DNA from: a virus
Length of the DNA: 29,785 nt
Strand: one strand, 5' to 3'
IMG/VR virus record: IMGVR_UViG_3300042691_027865
Location: 1 to 29,785 of that record
Each line of letters starts with the position of its first letter. The stretch's first letter is position 1. The notes below the pieces were generated by a model. The model was not told the origin of the DNA. It saw only the letters and a list, made by a program, of their open reading frames with translations, and made no database searches. Of the stretch, positions 7,201 through 15,678 are shown piece by piece. Both the position numbers and the translations under genes were made by a program.

Positions 7201-10200
7201 CATTAATCACTTTAGGATAGAATCCAACATTTATTTCAACAACATCATCTCCAGCAATCGGTGTTGTCTTCTGTAAAACAATATTTTCACTTATACCATT
7301 TAGATTTAAGTTATACTCTTTAGAATCAGATTTTGTTATTGGGTCGTAATTTTCTTTAGCATCAAAATTTTTCCAACAATTATCCAAAATATCAACACCA
7401 GTTTGTTTCCATACTTTATATCTATGCCATATGCTTCCATATTTTAATATCCACGCATATGGGACTTTATGTACACCACCAAATTTTTTCAAACTAGCAA
7501 ATATATAATCTAATTCTGTTGTTGTATTATTTTCATAGGTTTTGTATTTTTCTCTTAAAGTCGCCGTTGGTAAACTATTCAAAAATAAATAAGCCGCGGA
7601 AACATATGGAAATTCATTTCCGGATGTAAACCTATCAACACCTTCTAAAATAGCGTTTGTAAAATACGGAGTATTGATAAAAGAAGTTGTTTGGTTTTCA
7701 GTCAAGTTACCTTTATATATTTTATAAAAAACTCCACCTTCTGTTGGTAGTTGTTTCTTTATTCCTTCACTTTCTATTCTGTTTTTATAAAAAGTATTAA
7801 AATTTTTTCCATCAAAGGTGTCTTCGGTAGGTTCTGGTAATTTCAAATTAGGATCCAAATAATTAAAATTTGTTATTGGTCTGATTTGTGTTACTGACGT
7901 AGTAGTATTGAAATTAGATATAACTTTCTTATCATCATTCAACATTAAAGTTTTAGTCGTGTTAAAAGTATTCAAATAGTCAGTATTGTTTTTTCCGTTC
8001 GCAAGTCCGTCTTTAAACCATTCAGGAATCGCAAATGGATAGGTGTCGACAAATTCAAAAAAATTAGAATTTGATTTAGTTAAATAATCTGATAGTTCTC
8101 TTAATTTTGTTGGTTGTGGATTAACTTTACCCTTATTTGGATCTATTGAAGATTGATCTAAAATTTCAAAATTTTTGAAAACACCATTATCAATGTAGTT
8201 TGTTACAAATATGTCTCTTATATATTTTTGCCAACTATCCCCCAAACCTCTGTTTGATATGTTCGCCAAGTAATTGATATAATTACTTGAAGTTAAATCA
8301 AATTGTTTCAACTTTTGAATCAAATAGGGTGTATCTAACCCAACCGCATTTTTAATATTTAAAGTTTCATTCTCAGCAATAATTTGTGGTAACAAACTTT
8401 GTATCTGTTTTTTTCCAAATCTTTGATAAAAAGATGAAATGAACACTCTCTCCCATATCTCATAAAGAAATTTAACCTCTTGTTTGTTTGAGAAAAAAGT
8501 ATTGGTTGTTGGAAAGTCCAAAGAATTTAATGAAATTCTATCTATATTTTGGTTCGGATTACTAAATTCAGGAGCATCAAAATTTATACTATTGTCACTT
8601 CTTTTTGCGGTCGCTCTCATATATTCTTCAACAAACTCAACTTCCGGCCATATTTCTGTTAAGTAAGATTTAGTTCTTGAAGAATGTTTAGGGTCACCTA
8701 TATATTGTAAAATGTATTTTTCACCATTTGGTGTGTTTGATTCCACAAAAAATAAAGGCCACGGATAAACAGGTATTAAATTTTCACCACCAATATCAAC
8801 ATAATCTTTTAGATCGGGACTCGTTACTGTTTTGTTTTTATCTTGGATTACACCCATCCTAATTTGATCATTCCTTTTTGCCCAAGCTAATTCATGAGTA
8901 TCACACATCAATCTAAGAAAAGCTTCGGTATTCGCCATCAAAATTGTAAATAAATTCTTCAAAGTGGGCTCAAACCCTAATCCATTATCAGTGCTTTTGA
9001 GTAAATTAGTCAATTTATCCTGATAATCACTCTCAATCTTTTGAAATTTTGTATTCAACTCTTTAGTCATATTTTCAGTGATAGTCATAAATGACTTATC
9101 ATCCTCATCAAATCTGAACCAATATGATTCGTTAGTTTGTGAATTTTTTGATAAAAATATTTGACCTGACTGTTGCTTAAATTTTTTGAAAGCATCCGGA
9201 TCATCTGTTGGTTTTTTAGAAAATCTTTTTTTAAATGTTTCTTCGTAGTTAATTATCGGATTTACTATATTAATTATCTCGTAAGTAATTGGATTATTAA
9301 TTGAGTTTGAACCACCAAAACCAAATGTTTTATTTTCTTTCAATTTTTTATTGAATTCATCAATTGATGCTTTGAGTTCTGTTATTGCCTTTTGAGAATT
9401 TTTAGATTCAACCGTCTCTTTTTTGAAAGTATATATATTTTGTTTATTTCCATCTAAAACATAGAAATTATTTATGTCCAAATAATTGTTAAAAAATGAA
9501 TTTTGTCCTGTGAATACCCTCCTTTGATAGTTTTCTAAATAGAAAAGATAATTACTATAATCGTCTATTGGTGATAAATCTTGTTGTTTAATCCAATTTA
9601 ATAAATTTTTTTCTAAAGTATTTAACTTAGCTATGAACTGAGAGATTGTAATCTCGGGAAAATTGTCGGACAATAGACCTTTAGATTTATATTCGGTATA
9701 AACTTGTCTTATTTTTTGTAACCCTCTTGTAACAGGTACTGTTTTTACCTGCACATCTTGTGTGGCATTGTTTGCTGGTGGTGTAATATTAATTTTACTT
9801 TCAAACATATAAGGTAAAACCATCATATGTTGTATAGGAAGATTTTGTAAACAAGAATATTGATAAGTTTGAAACTTGGTTGTTATTTTGAAGTTTCCAC
9901 TTTCCGGGGAATAGTTAGCACTGAATGTTTTCAAATGTAAGGAGTGTTTAACTGCCTTTCCATAATAACCCTTCACTGTTAAATAAAATATCGGATACGG
10001 ATATGTAAAGAAACAAGCATAAGGTGACTCTTCTCCTTTTTCAAATAACGCCCTACCATGATAGTCCTCCATCATAATTGTTATTTCAAAAAAACCATTA
10101 ACTCTAGTGTCAATACTGATGTCGGTAATTCCTAACAATCCGGTGTCAGTATTTTTACTTACTTGTCTTACAAATGATGTTTTATTTTCAGTGGATACTT

Positions 10201-10531
10201 CTTTAACTTGATTTGTACCACCGCCTTTAATCGAGTCTAATCCTGTGATTTCATTATAAAATTCATCATTTAGAAAACCATCTTTACTAGGATTTAAAAA
10301 ATTAACTGTTGCAACCGAAACTAAGTTTCTACTAACATTATTATCAATACCAAGAGCCAATCTTGTTCTTGGTAAAAGGGAACATTCTAAGTTCGCATAC
10401 ATTATCAAATTTTCATTTTTGACCGCCCTTTCTTTAATATTACCCAAAGAATCTATAACTTTGTTAGGGTCAATTAATACACAGTTTTGATAATCAAATT
10501 CTACATATATATTTTCATCGTTACCTACCAT
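4262..10531 (-). CDS. giant baseplate hub-like protein (2089 aa)
   Basis: The largest gene in the window. The clearest part is residues about 1800-1854: GNAMIQPDMYFNLRHIPMF, then GPYLITQVTHNIRPGTFETK. This is the strand pattern at the end of gp27/gpD-type hub proteins (basal position on the tube axis). A hub-like segment LFQLAHDHNFNCSLRSSY lies near 1617-1634. The N-terminal 300 residues form a separate beta-rich domain (FFEITIMMEDYHGRALF, PIFYLTVKGYYGKAVKHSLH). The last ~190 residues form another domain with FAVFTTIYLYSYSNNQFTS, perhaps a degenerate wall-hydrolase fold. Length far exceeds T4 gp27 (391 aa), so it may combine hub and wedge functions. It overlaps the gp53-like gene by 11 nt, which implies coupled translation. 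The hub call is moderately supported; the other domains are unassigned. Confidence 0.6.
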   Translation of the reverse strand: MVGNDENIYVEFDYQNCVLIDPNKVIDSLGNIKERAVKNENLIMYANLECSLLPRTRLALGIDNNVSRNLVSVATVNFLNPSKDGFLNDEFYNEITGLDSIKGGGTNQVKEVSTENKTSFVRQVSKNTDTGLLGITDISIDTRVNGFFEITIMMEDYHGRALFEKGEESPYACFFTYPYPIFYLTVKGYYGKAVKHSLHLKTFSANYSPESGNFKITTKFQTYQYSCLQNLPIQHMMVLPYMFESKINITPPANNATQDVQVKTVPVTRGLQKIRQVYTEYKSKGLLSDNFPEITISQFIAKLNTLEKNLLNWIKQQDLSPIDDYSNYLFYLENYQRRVFTGQNSFFNNYLDINNFYVLDGNKQNIYTFKKETVESKNSQKAITELKASIDEFNKKLKENKTFGFGGSNSINNPITYEIINIVNPIINYEETFKKRFSKKPTDDPDAFKKFKQQSGQIFLSKNSQTNESYWFRFDEDDKSFMTITENMTKELNTKFQKIESDYQDKLTNLLKSTDNGLGFEPTLKNLFTILMANTEAFLRLMCDTHELAWAKRNDQIRMGVIQDKNKTVTSPDLKDYVDIGGENLIPVYPWPLFFVESNTPNGEKYILQYIGDPKHSSRTKSYLTEIWPEVEFVEEYMRATAKRSDNSINFDAPEFSNPNQNIDRISLNSLDFPTTNTFFSNKQEVKFLYEIWERVFISSFYQRFGKKQIQSLLPQIIAENETLNIKNAVGLDTPYLIQKLKQFDLTSSNYINYLANISNRGLGDSWQKYIRDIFVTNYIDNGVFKNFEILDQSSIDPNKGKVNPQPTKLRELSDYLTKSNSNFFEFVDTYPFAIPEWFKDGLANGKNNTDYLNTFNTTKTLMLNDDKKVISNFNTTTSVTQIRPITNFNYLDPNLKLPEPTEDTFDGKNFNTFYKNRIESEGIKKQLPTEGGVFYKIYKGNLTENQTTSFINTPYFTNAILEGVDRFTSGNEFPYVSAAYLFLNSLPTATLREKYKTYENNTTTELDYIFASLKKFGGVHKVPYAWILKYGSIWHRYKVWKQTGVDILDNCWKNFDAKENYDPITKSDSKEYNLNLNGISENIVLQKTTPIAGDDVVEINVGFYPKVINDFNIFCRGFGLFSNYDSNEIQNIINSSGDSIDILYTDNSSFNKNKRYNKSNIFELLRFRTWSCSLNDKKNNERFIVPSFGSNVNQVEFECFDDNGKLKIPVYNNSAVFNGSVRGMWGLPHYGYFDNTQLDKFTPEMYPKTIYTKEQQQESFSLNVLSDYSSIEEIFSVFDRQALDKMEVEFLNYSRSMYDIQIVKSGDTTISVIDITKLKIDPNKKEKNFQLMMVDLLKIEIPLQNDSKNYVKSIQEEQFKKLKKNIQSFLEYDEIIKFGNPSGYDRVLFDSFSTVNVVEDAPTLGNYVSGSLPTPGGTTLAQSRSAYPETWKLLETYVGFSTIPKLRYSDNGSYITDFFIDGNIIFNENSIPYLAPLIKIYATKKFNTPNYNWSRFITDLNQFLNDNQTYIDTTLNFIFTALRKELPNITESKQESTKKSAVQSEVLPLQLWDSFKAFNDQWIAGFDFNQKCLMDDVLIIDRGSRNVGDKHYFDPLKVKKTLTDFVSSGFNNVYELLFQLAHDHNFNCSLRSSYSNFYGVYEPDKNATPKTEGTLEFGNEIFGVFENVDTRKTGPKLVFIMRYNGSTHLTSDKAPDVKFKSDAWEFKRVSELPILDDLIDKKDWAISNKVVAFNVDAGIRNQNIFKNISVGQDAAKQTIEALMANRSQVEGKAGNQFASQNISLWDYYNYRSYNCEVTSMGNAMIQPDMYFNLRHIPMFTGPYLITQVTHNIRPGTFETKFKGTRQQMFTYPEIDNFLQNIIKELFKTLKDKIQQKQNKLTASTDFTLVVVEEQSVNSQVDNKDGCKTSLKQRYQTFIPVIQKQTSMTPNELAKLLKQDITDTKLIFAVFTTIYLYSYSNNQFTSFNNNFCGANLTLNWGDTPTALLNKEYLCLTNNNNNLPFAIFKDKISMVNFTKSRLFNFKSLIDETSDQTRVDSMSKVYVLFWNTDPRLERYYDNLVKNSPQTITNLKNKITQALNLAKTLNLL

Positions 10532-10847
10532 AATAAAAAAAGTAATTATTAAGTTCCGCCTCGTAATCTTGTATAGATGTAATCAAGGGAAATGGTACAA
10601 CCAACAAAGCCTTGTCCGGTATATTCCATTCCAATCCACCATACTGAGGATTTGCAGCTAAAATTAACCATCCAAAAAAAGGAGAACCATAAAGTTCTTG
10701 ACTTATTTTGTCCAATCTCGAGACATTTATTTTGTAAATATAATTCTTATCTGAAGTTTTTGAAGGTAATTTTACAAATGGCACAACAGTTTGTTTTCCG
10801 TTGATGAGAAAATTTTTATATCTATTAAAATATGAATTTGACATCAT
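10521..10847 (-). CDS. gp53-like baseplate wedge protein with LysM-type domain
   Basis: A 108-aa protein whose centre (about residues 38-90) reads INVSRLDKISQELYGSPFFG and then WLILAANPQYGGLEW...PDKALLVVP. This is a LysM-like fold: a start rule (LDKISQ), YG, a W/aromatic helix with the N of LysM, and a closing IPxxxxLxVP strand. T4 gp53 and related wedge proteins carry such a domain and join wedge sectors in the baseplate. The start codons overlap its neighbours: 4 nt with the 1599-aa gene's stop and 11 nt into the 2089-aa gene, so all three are probably translated as a coupled set. Two adjacent ATGs at 10847 and 10844 are possible starts. Confidence 0.7.
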   Translation of the reverse strand: MMSNSYFNRYKNFLINGKQTVVPFVKLPSKTSDKNYIYKINVSRLDKISQELYGSPFFGWLILAANPQYGGLEWNIPDKALLVVPFPLITSIQDYEAELNNYFFYYGR

Positions 10848-13800
10848 AACAAAACATTTTTACCGTTGAAGATTTTCTTATCACTATTCGAATTACCTTC
10901 TTTATATATATTTTTCAATCTATTTTCATCAGTGTTATTACCTTTTTCATTTTCATTATACGTTAATTTTCTTTCTTTTCCTTTAGTGTAGGGTTCCCAC
11001 TTCTTGAATGGTTCTAATTTAACTTTAAGAGCATCAAATGTAACCTTCTGTGTATCTTTAAATTTTTTTGAATCAGCTTTGAATTGGTTCATTTGTTCTT
11101 TTATAATTTCATTGACTTTATATCCATTTTCTATAACATCCGGGGTCAGGGAAATCTCATTGATCATTCGATTATATTCGTTGTCGTCCAAAAATATTCT
11201 TGACATTATAATCCAAAATTTTGCATCTCCGTTGGAAGTGTTTGTCGGTTTTATAATAGATGGAGCGGATGCGAAGTCACCCGTTAATATATCATAACTT
11301 ATTTTATATTCAAGAATTTTTTCATTTTTAAGAATATCATAATAATCTAATAATTTATCAGATCCTTTTTTATAATCTTGTTTCAATTCTGCTAAAGTAT
11401 CTCCACTAGTTGTAATTGTTTTTGTTTTATATACAAAAACTTCTTGATTAGATTTTATGTAACCATCTCTCTCAGTAACTACAAAATCTAATTTAGCAAA
11501 ATCTTTAATTATTTTTTGTTCTGTTTCAACAATTTTCTGAGTAACTAAGTTTAATTCTGTCAATATATTTTGATATTCTCGATTAACCACCGAAATCAAT
11601 TTATCAGAAACTTTATTTATTGTTTTATTAGTAAAAGATAAATCTTTTAACCTAATGGTTAAAAAGTTTTCATTGTTATTTATTGATTTTTCAACATCCT
11701 CTTTAATATCTTTTAACCTTATTTCAAAATCATAAGGTTTACCTATAATTTTTGTTTTAGTTGGATTACTGAAAGGTTGTGTTTCACCCTCTATATAGTT
11801 TGACTTTTCAGTGTAAACTTGTAAAAGTTGTAAGTTATACCTGTTAAAAATTTCATCCAATTTATTTGTTGTTGTATCCAAATAAGATTGTCCATCATCG
11901 TATAAAGCGTCCATAATCTTGGTATATGACGTTTCTCCCGTAGATCCAGACGCAACTCCTCCACCAACTTGTGTTCTAGTGATAATTGTCCCTATAGGTT
12001 CTCCACCGGCATTTTGATTTTTTGGTGGTTCCGGTTTAGGAGGTTGGGTATTATCAAAAAGAGCTTTCTTAAGTTCTTCATCAATTTGTTTAAATGAATC
12101 ATCTGTCCATTCCGCTCTTTCATCATACACCTCAGTATTCGCATAGTAATTAAACGATAAAGCATTTTGCAATTTTTGTACCGGTTCTTTTAAACCCATA
12201 CCACCGACAATGTTGAAGGTTAATGTTATTTTAACAATCATAGGTTGAACTCCAATACCTTCCGGATTTATATCTAATAATGGTTCATACGCGAATTGAA
12301 TATCGTTAGGTATAATCTTAGTATTGAAAAAATCACCTATTCTTAAAATAAGAACCGGAGGAGCTCCGAAAGCGGTGTTTACAGCGTTATTGTATTTTGG
12401 TTTTCCGTTAATATCAATCACAGGTATTGTATCTCCGGGTCTAGTACATTGTTGTAAAAAAGTTAATCTTGAATTTAATCCCTCTGGTGTTATAGCGTGA
12501 AACGCTGGACTGAAATACTTAATTTTTCTTTTCATTGAATCATAAAAGAATGGATCGCTTTCTTTAAGTAATTCAAAATAGTTACATTCTGTAAGTAAAC
12601 TTCTCAAAATAGCCTTTCCAATCCCTTCTTTGAATTTTTCCTCCACAGTAACAGTCGCCGGTTTTGGCGGTAACGCCCTCCTTTCTGTTGGACTGAAAAG
12701 TGCAACATCTTCAGTCTTCTTTGGGTCGGTCAATGGTTTTTCTTTTGTTGTTGTATCTGGTTTTGTGAAATTTATCGTCTTAATTGAGACCCTTCTACAA
12801 GCCATAGCAGGGATGGAATATTTTCTATCTGTTAAATAACTAGGATTTTCATTTTTACAATCGATATTACCTGACATATTTTGATTGTTAGTCCTAACAT
12901 TTATATTCGATATTTCTTCCCCTTTAGGGGTTAATGTTACAACAATCTGATCTTTAAAGTCCGGAAGAAGTCCATCTAAATAAGTTTTAACAGATTGAGC
13001 TCTTCTTTCTGATAGTTTATAATTATAATCAATACTTGCAGGTGCTGATGCCGATGCAACTAATTCCAAAGTTAATTTTGGTTTAACCGCATTATCTTTG
13101 GGATAATTTTGAAAATATTGTTTAATTCTTTCCCCCAGTTCTTTGTTAATTTTGTCAAAATTAACTTTTACCGTATCATTTAAAAATCGATTAGAGACAT
13201 CTCTACTTGTATAATTTGTATTTGCAATATATTGATTATATATATTCAAAAAACTTTCGGACCCACTTGCGGGAATATCATTGTCGAAATAAAAAGCATA
13301 ATCAATCAAATCAGAAAAATCGGGTGGAGTGTAAATAGATACTGTTTCTTGGGTTGTTCCGGGTATTTCGGAGTTAACCTTTAACCCATTTGAGTTAACA
13401 ATTTCTTCATATTCATCTGACTTAGCCATGACAACTTTCTTTTGTAAATCCACCAATTGATCTCTTCTTAATGTATTCCATCTTTTTGCCAATTCATATA
13501 TGTCAAATTTCAAACAACCCGCTATAAATGAATCAACAATCTGATTTACGGTACTATCCTGTTGATTAGATAATTCTTTATTAACAATCAAATTTAATAT
13601 GGATGGGTGATCTACAACAATCTTCCAACTTAATGACCCAGATCTTGAAGTATCTTTGTAAGTATAAATTGGTTCTGGTCTTCCTAAAAAGTTTACAGGT
13701 GTAAAACTTGGTTTAGAACTTTCACTAAACTGTAAGTCATATGGAGGAAACCACATAACTCTACCTCCGTTTGGTCCTTTTTCACATTCAGGTAAATCTT

Positions 13801-15643
13801 CATAGGTTAATCCAGCTCTATTTGAAGTTCTCCACGCTAAATTTTCTATTGAAAACATATACTTTTTAACTTTACCATCAACAATGTTGGTTGATCCCGG
13901 ATTTTTTAAAGGTGCTATGTTCAAGTTATAAGTGTTATCCAACACAGAATAACTAAACTTCCTTATATTACCATCAGTTTTTTGAAGGTTCGCAAAAGTA
14001 TAATATGGTTTATCCTTTGTAAAAATTCTACAATATATATTATCATTTTTATATACCCCTTTTGCAGTATTTGACCACTTTTGTATTTGTGATCCTTTAG
14101 TGATTTGTTTATAACCATCATTGAATATCGTGCTTACTTGGTTAATTGCATTACCAACATGAGAAAATCTGTTAGGTCCTCCCAAATCATCGGCTGATGT
14201 AACAATTCTTTGGGTATAATCTAAAATTGAAGTTTCTTTAAAATCAAATGAAGTAGAATTAAACGGTGGTTTAATTAGATCGCTGGTATATTTAGGGGAA
14301 CTCCAAACAAATCCACCCGTCAAATCACCACCATTATCTGTTATAGATTTACCATTTAATCCAAAATCAAATCTTTTATCAGGACCTTCATATTGTTTTC
14401 CCAATTTATCAGGTCCATACATAGGAGCAATAATCTGTCTTCCAAATGGATCATTAGCCAAAGCATCCGCCGGTGAATCTATTCTTGACGCCTCCAATTG
14501 TTTGTTACCAACATAATATCCACCCCTATTTGGTTTATCTAAAATAGCATTAATCCCCTTTCTTGCTGTGTCAATAATTTCACCAACAATTGATCTTTCA
14601 TAATCCGGTGAATACCTATTAAGGTTAAGATTGAAATATAGTTGTGATTTCTGACCTCCCCCTGTATTGTTTATAAAAATTTGAGAAGGTGAATCTTGTG
14701 TGAAAAATCTCCCAAAAAGTTTACCCACACCAGTCGCTCTTTGATTACCTTGGTCGTCTGTTTTAACTCTTGGGTCATTTCCACCATTAAAAGCTTGAGC
14801 AATTTGTCCAAATAAACTTAAATTATTTTGTGGTTGGGTGAAATAATCACCAGGTATAACAGAACCCGGAAAATAAAACCCTCCTAACCTCGCCGCGAAA
14901 TCTACCGCAGCCAAAGCTATGTTACTTGGTCTTGTAATAACCCAATCTCTTTCAACTAAAGGTCTCTTACCTTGTAGTATTTGTATCGCTTGAACAGGAT
15001 CACCTACGGCGTTTGGTAAATTTATACGTCCAACCGTATTTTGAATTAGTTCTCTACCTATTCTTTCCTGAAATTCTTTCTTCAAAACTTTTGACCCCAA
15101 TTGAGCTATAAAAGAATCTTGAGATAAAGATCCATTATCCCCTGTTGGGTTATCTTGTAAAAGTATTTGATATGGAGAATAACTTGATGGAACAAAACTC
15201 AATGGATCTGTGTATTGTTGAAATGTTGGCACAGATTGAATGTTTCCTATTGTTATTAACTGAATAGTTTGTTGTGGGGCGTATTTGTTTTTTGTGGGAA
15301 TTTCCCTTTGAATGGGTTCACTTATTATTGGTAATTTGTTGTCAGAATAATCATAAGGCCCTAAATTTGATTTTGTTTGGGCCAACCCGCCAGCGTCAAC
15401 AATTTTTAAAAACCCACCTTCAGGTCCATAAGCATTTAACGGATATAACTTATCCGCAAATGGATCTTCCGATATAAATTCATCCGGAGAATCAATTACA
15501 GAATAATCACTTAATACCGTTTCATAATTTACATCATTAACAGGAGGTGTATAAGCACCTGGCACTGTATAAGGTTTTAGATTTCTTGTCATCAACTTAT
15601 TTCTAAAACCTGATGTTGAGCTAAAGTCTAATGTTGTTGGCAT
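10844..15643 (-). CDS. large baseplate protein with OmpA-like domain (1599 aa)
   Basis: A very long virion protein. Residues about 850-955 look like an OmpA C-terminal (peptidoglycan-binding) domain: LTLELVASASAPAS, then YNYKLSERRAQSVKTYLDGL and a closing CRRVSIKTI strand, which is the ...YN..LS..RA..V..YL helix pattern of that fold. The N-terminal 300 residues are Pro/Gly/Asn-rich and look extended (PYTVPGAYTPPV); the region around 640-720 is beta-rich and may attach to the tube or hub. The C-terminal ~400 residues are charged and helical. Its position between the tape measure and the gp53-like wedge gene argues for a baseplate component. An OmpA-like module could hold the baseplate to the cell wall during infection. 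No T4 counterpart is recognisable. Confidence 0.6.
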   Translation of the reverse strand: MPTTLDFSSTSGFRNKLMTRNLKPYTVPGAYTPPVNDVNYETVLSDYSVIDSPDEFISEDPFADKLYPLNAYGPEGGFLKIVDAGGLAQTKSNLGPYDYSDNKLPIISEPIQREIPTKNKYAPQQTIQLITIGNIQSVPTFQQYTDPLSFVPSSYSPYQILLQDNPTGDNGSLSQDSFIAQLGSKVLKKEFQERIGRELIQNTVGRINLPNAVGDPVQAIQILQGKRPLVERDWVITRPSNIALAAVDFAARLGGFYFPGSVIPGDYFTQPQNNLSLFGQIAQAFNGGNDPRVKTDDQGNQRATGVGKLFGRFFTQDSPSQIFINNTGGGQKSQLYFNLNLNRYSPDYERSIVGEIIDTARKGINAILDKPNRGGYYVGNKQLEASRIDSPADALANDPFGRQIIAPMYGPDKLGKQYEGPDKRFDFGLNGKSITDNGGDLTGGFVWSSPKYTSDLIKPPFNSTSFDFKETSILDYTQRIVTSADDLGGPNRFSHVGNAINQVSTIFNDGYKQITKGSQIQKWSNTAKGVYKNDNIYCRIFTKDKPYYTFANLQKTDGNIRKFSYSVLDNTYNLNIAPLKNPGSTNIVDGKVKKYMFSIENLAWRTSNRAGLTYEDLPECEKGPNGGRVMWFPPYDLQFSESSKPSFTPVNFLGRPEPIYTYKDTSRSGSLSWKIVVDHPSILNLIVNKELSNQQDSTVNQIVDSFIAGCLKFDIYELAKRWNTLRRDQLVDLQKKVVMAKSDEYEEIVNSNGLKVNSEIPGTTQETVSIYTPPDFSDLIDYAFYFDNDIPASGSESFLNIYNQYIANTNYTSRDVSNRFLNDTVKVNFDKINKELGERIKQYFQNYPKDNAVKPKLTLELVASASAPASIDYNYKLSERRAQSVKTYLDGLLPDFKDQIVVTLTPKGEEISNINVRTNNQNMSGNIDCKNENPSYLTDRKYSIPAMACRRVSIKTINFTKPDTTTKEKPLTDPKKTEDVALFSPTERRALPPKPATVTVEEKFKEGIGKAILRSLLTECNYFELLKESDPFFYDSMKRKIKYFSPAFHAITPEGLNSRLTFLQQCTRPGDTIPVIDINGKPKYNNAVNTAFGAPPVLILRIGDFFNTKIIPNDIQFAYEPLLDINPEGIGVQPMIVKITLTFNIVGGMGLKEPVQKLQNALSFNYYANTEVYDERAEWTDDSFKQIDEELKKALFDNTQPPKPEPPKNQNAGGEPIGTIITRTQVGGGVASGSTGETSYTKIMDALYDDGQSYLDTTTNKLDEIFNRYNLQLLQVYTEKSNYIEGETQPFSNPTKTKIIGKPYDFEIRLKDIKEDVEKSINNNENFLTIRLKDLSFTNKTINKVSDKLISVVNREYQNILTELNLVTQKIVETEQKIIKDFAKLDFVVTERDGYIKSNQEVFVYKTKTITTSGDTLAELKQDYKKGSDKLLDYYDILKNEKILEYKISYDILTGDFASAPSIIKPTNTSNGDAKFWIIMSRIFLDDNEYNRMINEISLTPDVIENGYKVNEIIKEQMNQFKADSKKFKDTQKVTFDALKVKLEPFKKWEPYTKGKERKLTYNENEKGNNTDENRLKNIYKEGNSNSDKKIFNGKNVLL

Positions 15644-15657
15644 TAATTATTTTAATA

Positions 15658-15665
15658 ATAAATAT
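15658..15665 (-). promoter_or_regulatory. ATATTTAT octamer 14 nt before the 1599-aa gene
   Basis: Minus-strand ATATTTAT in the 35-nt gap after the tape-measure gene. Same 14-nt spacing as the copy before the plus-strand neck gene. Confidence 0.3.
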
Positions 15666-15678
15666 GGAAAAAAAATTT

